Positions 6,682 to 12,618 of a stretch of DNA of 12,618 nt are shown here, piece after piece (position 1 is the stretch's first letter; each line of letters starts with the position of its first letter). Location of the stretch: positions 1 through 12,618 of the forward strand of contig JADYXV010000189.1 in assembly GCA_020853995.1 (NCBI GenBank), read 5' to 3'. The DNA is from Novosphingobium sp. Lineage in GTDB: Bacteria > Pseudomonadota > Alphaproteobacteria > Sphingomonadales > Sphingomonadaceae. The notes below the pieces were generated by a model. The model ran no database searches, was not told the DNA's origin, and saw nothing but the letters and a program-made list of their open reading frames with translations. Position numbers and translations under genes: made by a program.

Positions 6682-7002
6682 TTAAAGTACGCTTTCCAAC
6701 CAGCTCTTGAGCTGGCTCTTGGGCGCTGCACCAAGTTTTTGTGCAACAGGCTGGCCGTCCTTGAACAGGATCATCAGCGGGATTGACTGAACGCCAAACT
6801 GGCTGGCGGTATCGGTGTTTTCCATGATGTCGACTTTTACAATCTCGACGCTATCAGCCAGCTCTTCGGAAATTTCTTCAAGCGCTGGCGCAATCATCTT
6901 GCACGGGCCGCACCAATCAGCCCAAAAATCCACAAGCACAGGCTTGCTGCTGCCCAATACATCTGCAGCGAAGCTTGCGTCGGTTACGGCTTTGGTCGGC
7001 AT
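6682..7002 (-). CDS. trxA: thioredoxin
   Basis: Thioredoxin is the cytoplasmic protein-disulfide reductant recycled by thioredoxin reductase; it serves ribonucleotide reductase, among others. The 106-residue product is a single thioredoxin fold of normal length with the redox motif WCGPCK in FWADWCGPCKMIAP and the cis-proline loop QSIPLMILF. No signal peptide is present, so it belongs to the cytoplasmic TrxA class rather than the exported relatives. The start is supported by AGGAG (7011-7015) eight bases upstream. It lies 59 bases after the addA stop on the same strand, so it is probably the last gene of the addB-addA-trxA transcript. It may have its own promoter too, but none stands out in the gap. 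Confidence 0.96.
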   Translation of the reverse strand: MPTKAVTDASFAADVLGSSKPVLVDFWADWCGPCKMIAPALEEISEELADSVEIVKVDIMENTDTASQFGVQSIPLMILFKDGQPVAQKLGAAPKSQLKSWLESVL

Positions 7003-7010
7003 CGAATGAA

Positions 7011-7015
7011 CTCCT
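7011..7015 (-). promoter_or_regulatory. strong ribosome binding site of trxA
   Basis: AGGAG on the minus strand lies eight bases before the trxA ATG. It is the best Shine-Dalgarno match in the window and suggests trxA is translated more strongly than the coupled genes before it. Confidence 0.7.
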
Positions 7016-7061
7016 GTCTATTTGTCTCTAACGTAAGGCGCGCGAGGGCCAGCGCAACCGA

Positions 7062-10000
7062 TCAGTCGGAAAAGGATTCCTGCTGAGCGGTAAGGCTTAA
7101 CTTTTGTGGGGCCAGCATATCAGGCGACAGCACGAACAATTGCGGTGTGTGGGTATACAAAAGTGCCGCTTCTACTGCGACGCCCGGATGAATTGCCTCA
7201 AGCGCCGCCGCGTAGGCAGCCATTTGCCGCACATAGGCCCCCGGTATTCCGGCCAGTGTGAGCGGTGGGCGGCGCGCTGTCTTGAAATCGATGATACGAA
7301 TGCTGTCCTGCCTGATCACCAGACGGTCGACCGTTCCACTCACCACGCGGCCACCCACAACCGCAGCCAACGGGACTTCGGCCAGCGAATCAGGCCCGAA
7401 CGCATCAGCCCAATCAGGATGCTCCAACACTGCCACGGCTGATGCGACCATTGCCTCACGTTCTTCGGCGGAAAATGCGGCCCCAGCCCGCTCCAGCCAT
7501 GAACGACCGGCAATGGCGCGGCGATCAACTGCAACTTCAGGCAACCGTTCGATCAAGCGGTGCAGCAAGGTTCCTCTCCTGGCTGCCAGCATGGCACCGG
7601 GACCTGAAGATGCGGGCGGATCAGGCGCATCGTCCTCACCCAGTGATGACGGCGCCAAGGGCCGTGGTGGGCGCGGCTCGGGTCCTACCGGCGTCAACAG
7701 GACATCGGGAATCTCCAACCGCGCTGCTTCGACAACCTGTCTGGGCTTCACCGGAAATGGCAACGGTGATCCTATGGTCTTGCGCCCGCCCCATAAGGGA
7801 CATGATTCCCAATCAGTTGCACCAAACAGAGGCTCCAATTGGGCAAACCAGCTGTCTTCGGGCAGGTCGCCGCCGCCTCTGGCCTTCTTCTTGCCCTTGG
7901 CTCCGGCAATAAACAGCGCCTCTTCGGCGCGTGTCATGGCCACGTAGAGCAATCGCCAATGTTCCTCACGCTCGGCCAGTTTCGCTGCTGCTTCGGATTC
8001 CAGAACAGCGGGCGCTTTTTCGTCCTTGCGCAATGGCGGCAATGGCACCTTGCGGCGCGCGCCAAGCACATCTTCAACCAGTTCCAGTCCACGCGGCGGC
8101 GACAAATCCGGATCATCGGCACAATCCGCCAGGATCACGATCGGGGCCTGCAAACCCTTTGATCCATGCACGGTCATTACCCGCACCAAACCATCGCTTT
8201 TGCCAGCTTCCCGCTTCAATTCGCCCTCGCCCGCGTCAAACCATTGCAGAAACCCGACAAGGCTTGGCACATTGGCACTGGAATAGGCCATTGCGGCGTT
8301 GAGCAATTCATCAATCGGATCGTTCGCCTCACGTCCCAATCGCGCAATCAACTTTCGCCGCCCGTCCCACGGCCCCACCAGCAGCCAATGCAATAACACT
8401 TGCGGCGGATCATAGTCCGCCCGCCCCAGTAAACTGCGCAACCGCTCCATGCCTGTGAACGTGGCGGGTCCTTCATTGCGCCGCAGCCAGTTCCACAACC
8501 GTTCGCCATTCGGGCGATAGGCATGTTCCAGCAGTTCTTCCTGAGTCCAACCGATCAGCGGCGAAACCAGCAGGCTTGCGAGATTGAGATCGTCCAGCGG
8601 CTGCGCGGCAAAGCGCAATGCCGCCACCAGATCCTTCACAGCCAGCGGCGCCCCCAGACGCAACCGGTCAACCCCTGCCACCGGAACGCCGCGCGCATGC
8701 AACCTTGCTACGATAAGCCCCGCCAATTCCTTGCGCTTGCGCACAAGGATCATGACATCGCCTGAGTTGGCTAACCTCGGCCCGCCCTTTGCCAACGGAA
8801 ACCCTGTATCGATCCACGCGCGCACTTGTCGTGCGATCCGATCAGCCAATTCCCGATCCGGGCGCGAAAGCCAACTCTCCTCGCCCTCATCTTCGTCACC
8901 CGCATCGTCATCTTTGACGTCGTCACCAACCACGCGCCACAGGCCGACTGTGCCGGGAATGGACAGCCCGCGATGGGGTTCGGGAGGCTGGCTCAGGCCA
9001 AAACGATCCCACCCGATACGCGCAATAGCCCCATCCACGAAATCAAGTATAGGGTTCGCCGTGCGGAACGATTGGCCAAGTCCCAGTTCCAGCAACTTCC
9101 GCCCGGAATCGCGCAGCACTTCGGCCACTTCATTCAACTGGCTTTTGACCTTGCCGCTCGCCCGCGCGAAATTCTCGGGGCTAGTGCCCTGAAATCCGAA
9201 GATAGCCTGCTTGTAATCGCCAACAACGAACAGCGTCCGCATCTTCGGCCCGCGCTGGCCTTCACCGGTAAAGAAGTCTGAAACCAGTCCTTCCAGCACG
9301 ATCTCCCATTGCGATGCATTGGTGTCCTGCGCTTCATCCACCAGAATGTGGTCAAACCTGCGGTCAAGTTTGAACCGTATCCAATCCGCCGTCGTCCGCT
9401 TGGTCAACAAATCTGCGGCTGCGCGGATCTGGTCATCAAAATCAATGAACCCTTCGCGGGTCTTGGCCTCGTCCCATGCCAAGGCAAAGCGCCGCCCGAC
9501 GGTCAACGCCGTGTCCAGCAATTCTGCCAGATCAAGCTTGGCTCTCAGCTCACGCACTTCCTCAATGGAAACAATGACCCGCTGTGCTGCCTCACCATAA
9601 GAGCCATCAACTTTGGCAAGATTTTTCAGGTACTTCGGTTCACCGTCCTTGTTCAAAAGCGCGCTAGCCATTTCTTCCAGATCGCGTGCGCGCTCTTGGG
9701 GCATGGCCGATAGCCAGCGCCCGATCGGCTCGGCCATTTTGGCACTTGTCGCCGTCCCCCAATCGAGCTGCACTTCAAGACAGGAGCGCAAGGCCGCAGC
9801 ATCAAACGCAGCATCGGCACACATGGCGGCAAGGCTGTCCGGGCCGTCGCTTTCATCAAGCCCGAGCACACTGTTGATGCGCGGCCGCAACGGCGGTATC
9901 CACGATCCGGCTCCCCACCAAAGATCGCGCGCGCCTGCACTGCGCAGCAGGAACGCCTCAACCTGATCCTCGCTCATTCGCAGGGAAAGCGATGCCAGCG

Positions 10001-10535
10001 ATTCAAGCAGAGCTTCATCGCCACATCCTTCTGCTTCAATCAGCATATCGGCCAGCACCTGGCGCACCAGCAATGCCCGGTCACGATCCTCCATTGCCCG
10101 CGTGCCGGGGCGCAGCCCTGCTTCTACCGGGAACGAAGCGAGCAGCCATTGGCAGAAGGCGTGGATTGTCTCGATCCGCAGGCCACCTCCGGGGCAATCA
10201 AGCACAGCGGCAAAACGGCTACGCGCCCGCGCCACCGTGCCGGGATCAAAAGGCGCGCCAATCGCCATCAGGTCCTGGGCAAGGCTGGCATCATCCATTC
10301 GCACCCAGCCTGCCAGAACCTCGTTCACGCGGGTTGCCATTTCGGCAGCGCCCGCTTTGGTAAAGGTCAGGCAAAGCAGTTGTTCAGGCTCAACCCCGTC
10401 CTGCAGCAGCAACCGCAATACACGCGCCGAAAGGACCTGCGTCTTGCCCGTCCCCGCCGATGCCGAAAGCCAGACCGTACGTTGCGGATCCACCGCCTGC
10501 GCCTGATTGTCCATCAAAGGATAGACCTTGCTCAT
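7062..10535 (-). CDS. addA: AddA, helicase-nuclease subunit for double-strand break repair
   Basis: AddA is the UvrD-like 3'-5' helicase and nuclease subunit of AddAB, which resects double-strand breaks and prepares 3' ends for RecA, doing the job of RecBCD in many alphaproteobacteria. The 1157 residues show all expected parts: Walker A SASAGTGKT (24-32, Lys31), LTFTKAGAAEM, Walker B LVDEAQDTN (398-406), GDYKQAIFGFQG (439-450), VMTVHGSKGLQAP (786-798), LLYVAMTRAEE (862-872), and a C-terminal RecB-type nuclease with His992, GTVDR (1067-1071), IIDFKT (Asp1083, Lys1085) and RQMAAY. The helicase and nuclease both look intact. A very acidic segment (about 538-553) interrupts the region after the first helicase core. 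The ATG overlaps the addB stop (ATGA) and has GGGGA just upstream inside addB, so the two subunits are translationally coupled. Confidence 0.97.
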   Translation of the reverse strand: MSKVYPLMDNQAQAVDPQRTVWLSASAGTGKTQVLSARVLRLLLQDGVEPEQLLCLTFTKAGAAEMATRVNEVLAGWVRMDDASLAQDLMAIGAPFDPGTVARARSRFAAVLDCPGGGLRIETIHAFCQWLLASFPVEAGLRPGTRAMEDRDRALLVRQVLADMLIEAEGCGDEALLESLASLSLRMSEDQVEAFLLRSAGARDLWWGAGSWIPPLRPRINSVLGLDESDGPDSLAAMCADAAFDAAALRSCLEVQLDWGTATSAKMAEPIGRWLSAMPQERARDLEEMASALLNKDGEPKYLKNLAKVDGSYGEAAQRVIVSIEEVRELRAKLDLAELLDTALTVGRRFALAWDEAKTREGFIDFDDQIRAAADLLTKRTTADWIRFKLDRRFDHILVDEAQDTNASQWEIVLEGLVSDFFTGEGQRGPKMRTLFVVGDYKQAIFGFQGTSPENFARASGKVKSQLNEVAEVLRDSGRKLLELGLGQSFRTANPILDFVDGAIARIGWDRFGLSQPPEPHRGLSIPGTVGLWRVVGDDVKDDDAGDEDEGEESWLSRPDRELADRIARQVRAWIDTGFPLAKGGPRLANSGDVMILVRKRKELAGLIVARLHARGVPVAGVDRLRLGAPLAVKDLVAALRFAAQPLDDLNLASLLVSPLIGWTQEELLEHAYRPNGERLWNWLRRNEGPATFTGMERLRSLLGRADYDPPQVLLHWLLVGPWDGRRKLIARLGREANDPIDELLNAAMAYSSANVPSLVGFLQWFDAGEGELKREAGKSDGLVRVMTVHGSKGLQAPIVILADCADDPDLSPPRGLELVEDVLGARRKVPLPPLRKDEKAPAVLESEAAAKLAEREEHWRLLYVAMTRAEEALFIAGAKGKKKARGGGDLPEDSWFAQLEPLFGATDWESCPLWGGRKTIGSPLPFPVKPRQVVEAARLEIPDVLLTPVGPEPRPPRPLAPSSLGEDDAPDPPASSGPGAMLAARRGTLLHRLIERLPEVAVDRRAIAGRSWLERAGAAFSAEEREAMVASAVAVLEHPDWADAFGPDSLAEVPLAAVVGGRVVSGTVDRLVIRQDSIRIIDFKTARRPPLTLAGIPGAYVRQMAAYAAALEAIHPGVAVEAALLYTHTPQLFVLSPDMLAPQKLSLTAQQESFSD

Positions 10536-12618
10536 GCAACATCCCCGGCATTGGCCCGCTCACGCCCTTGCCATTCATCCAGACGCATCAACTGGTCATA
10601 ATCGGAATAGCCCGGAAGATCAGGATTGAGCCGCGCTGTGAACGGCTCGTTCCCCAGCAACCAGCGCGCAATGGCTTCACGCAGGAAACGTTCGGCTTCG
10701 GGAAGGAAGTCCTCAAGCGGAATGCCTGAACGCGCCCCAGCGCCTTTGACGGGGGACTTCATATAGCCAAATCCGCCCTCTTTGGTTCGCCCGAGCGACC
10801 AGTATTCAAAATGTGACGGCTCGCCCGCCACCCCTGCAATACCGCCGCCTTGCGCGATAAGGCCCAAAAGGCCCAATTGGAGTGCGAACCCCTGTTCAAC
10901 CATTTTGCCCGATGGCGGCGTGCCTGTCTTGTAATCGACTATGGCCAGAGTGCCGTCAGCCAGTTTGTCGATCCTGTCTGCCCGACCGTGGATACGGATG
11001 CCATCGACATTGACTTCGCCCTTCTGCTCGACCGACAAGACTTCACGTCCATCTCCGGCAAGCCGATCCGTCTGTTCTTCAATCCAGTGCAATGCATTGA
11101 TCAGGCGCGGCTTCCACATGGTACGCATGAAGGGATGCGCGCTCATCTCGTCAAACATCCGTTCGGCCAGCGGCACCAGTTCTCCGGGCATCCCGCCTGC
11201 CTCATGCCACGCCTTCAGAACATCATGCACCGCCGTACCCTTCCAGGCCGGCGTCGGATCGGCATCGATCGGATCAAGTCTGCGCAATCCCAGAATGGCC
11301 GACGCGTAGAACTGGTAAGGATCACCACGCAGCCGGTCGAGCGCCGTGACCGCTATCGGTACGCGGCGCTGCTCTGCCGTCGGCATCGGTTCCGGCCTTG
11401 GATAGGCCGGTGCCGCCGTGGCATCGGCCAGCGCGCGCGCCAGTTCCACGGCGCGGGTTTCCACCCGAAGCTGATCGCCCAGCATTGCCTGAATGCGCAG
11501 CAGAAATCGTGAGGGTATGGCCGGTCCGCTTGCATCACGATTGGCATGGCATAACACCACTTCGGGTGCGCCCAATGCGGCGGCCAGATCGTGCGCGGCG
11601 AGGCCGATGCGAAAATCGGCCCCCGGAATGCCCAGGGCCCGCAGGATCGGCGGTGCAAGCAGAGGATCAGGCGCGGGGTTACCCGGCCAGGTGCCCTCGG
11701 TCAGCCCGCCACAGATCACCAGATCGGCCCGGCTCATCCGCGCTTCCAGCAAGCCGTAAATGGCAAGGCGCGGATGGCCGCCATAGGGCGGACGAACGGA
11801 AATTTCGTCCATCGCATCGCGCAACAATGCGGGCAGATCAGCGCAATCCACCATTGTCGGCGCATCATTCGCCGCCTCACGCCACCGCTCTATGAATTGA
11901 GAAAGGCAGCGCCCGTCAGCCTGGGCCCACAGGCCTGTCCCGCACAACGCCTCACCCGCCTCGGCCAATGCCGCCAGTGCTGCTTCAAGCGCGACAACCC
12001 CGTCCAGCGACACAAGCGGGAAAAGCAGATCCTCAACGCCAGACCACCAGGTTGTGAGGCCGGGATAGCGTTTTTCGAGCCTTTCGACCGCTTGCCGCGT
12101 GGCGGGCAAGCCCGGCCCCGGTCTTGGCCCACGCAATACCAGATCAAGCTGGCGCACCCGCTCCAGCCATGCAGGACGCCCTTCGCCTGCCTGCACCAAC
12201 GGATGTGCCAACAAAGCCACAAGTGGGACCGGCGCGACGCGATCAGCCACAGCATCAGCCAATTGCAGCAACAAACGTCCCGCAGCGGTTTGTGGCAAAG
12301 GCCTGCCCGCCGTATCATCGGCAACGATGTTCCACCGTCCGAGATGCGCCACCACGCGGGCGGCAAGGCTGCGGTCAGGCGTGATAACAGCAACACGCCG
12401 CTCCGGCTCTGCCAATGCCTCGCGGACCAGAATTGCTATTGCTTGCGCTTCTTCCTCAGGCTGCGCGGCTTGCATAATACGCACACCCGACAACCGCCGG
12501 TCCTTGGCTTCGAGCGAGACCCATGCTGCACTGGCTTCTGGCGGCAGGAAAAGGTTCGAGATCGCACGGCTGCGCTCTGGCGGAGCGGGCGACAATCCTG
12601 CGCGGTGCCAAGGCTGAA
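10532..12618 (-). CDS. addB: AddB subunit, C-terminal part (start beyond window)
   Basis: AddB partners AddA in break resection and supplies the second nuclease. About 694 residues of the C-terminal part are present; the frame is open to the window edge, and the TTG at 12595 is not the true start because coding sense continues upstream (QPWHRAG). Numbered from that TTG, the C-terminal nuclease is clear: His457 (TAVHDVL), GRADRID (537-543), IVDYKTG (552-558, Asp554/Lys556) and Gln573. AddB proteins of the B. subtilis type hold a 4Fe-4S cluster with cysteines flanking this nuclease. Here the position before PYQFYA is Asp, and no cysteine occurs after about residue 349, so the cluster is absent. 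It precedes addA with an ATGA overlap. Confidence 0.93.
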   Translation of the reverse strand, partial: QPWHRAGLSPAPPERSRAISNLFLPPEASAAWVSLEAKDRRLSGVRIMQAAQPEEEAQAIAILVREALAEPERRVAVITPDRSLAARVVAHLGRWNIVADDTAGRPLPQTAAGRLLLQLADAVADRVAPVPLVALLAHPLVQAGEGRPAWLERVRQLDLVLRGPRPGPGLPATRQAVERLEKRYPGLTTWWSGVEDLLFPLVSLDGVVALEAALAALAEAGEALCGTGLWAQADGRCLSQFIERWREAANDAPTMVDCADLPALLRDAMDEISVRPPYGGHPRLAIYGLLEARMSRADLVICGGLTEGTWPGNPAPDPLLAPPILRALGIPGADFRIGLAAHDLAAALGAPEVVLCHANRDASGPAIPSRFLLRIQAMLGDQLRVETRAVELARALADATAAPAYPRPEPMPTAEQRRVPIAVTALDRLRGDPYQFYASAILGLRRLDPIDADPTPAWKGTAVHDVLKAWHEAGGMPGELVPLAERMFDEMSAHPFMRTMWKPRLINALHWIEEQTDRLAGDGREVLSVEQKGEVNVDGIRIHGRADRIDKLADGTLAIVDYKTGTPPSGKMVEQGFALQLGLLGLIAQGGGIAGVAGEPSHFEYWSLGRTKEGGFGYMKSPVKGAGARSGIPLEDFLPEAERFLREAIARWLLGNEPFTARLNPDLPGYSDYDQLMRLDEWQGRERANAGDVA

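Noticed and set aside
7104..10601. Many plus-strand open frames opposite addA
   Set aside because: All are shadows of a long GC-rich gene whose own frame carries every helicase and nuclease motif.

Overview
The window reads as a chromosomal housekeeping segment of a GC-rich alphaproteobacterium, most likely of the order Sphingomonadales. This is inferred from the AddAB (not RecBCD) repair enzymes, the protein-level character of SecA and ArgJ, a PilZ protein of the kind common in sphingomonads, and a TonB-domain periplasmic protein with the same flavour. No database search was possible. I see no mobile element, CRISPR array, prophage or obvious defence cassette.

Layout. Bases 1-213 hold a complete tRNA-Asn(GTT) gene with encoded CCA, a plausible promoter and a clean intrinsic terminator. 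Converging on it from the minus strand is a small PilZ-domain gene (245-568), then secA (745-3474, minus), separated by a strong hairpin at 678-717. Upstream of secA, also on the minus strand, lie a small secreted protein of unknown function (3579-3845) and a periplasmic protein with a TonB C-terminal domain (3904-4506). The signal peptide of the latter is split from its body by a reading-frame change at a run of six T. Divergent from these, on the plus strand, argJ (4599-5825) and an inositol-monophosphatase-family gene (5822-6628) overlap by ATGA and are probably co-translated. Converging on them from the right is a minus-strand operon in the order addB (partial, cut by the window end), addA, trxA, with a second ATGA overlap between addB and addA.

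How the genes work together. SecA drives preprotein export, and the two small genes upstream of it encode (or would encode) exported products. ArgJ recycles the acetyl group in arginine synthesis, and the phosphatase may serve histidine or inositol metabolism. AddA and AddB form the helicase-nuclease that processes double-strand breaks for RecA; thioredoxin is carried at the end of that operon.

Most of the window is ordinary. The observations most worth checking are the T6 frame change in the TonB-like gene, which also fits a -1 slippery heptamer, and the PilZ protein with an altered c-di-GMP-binding motif.
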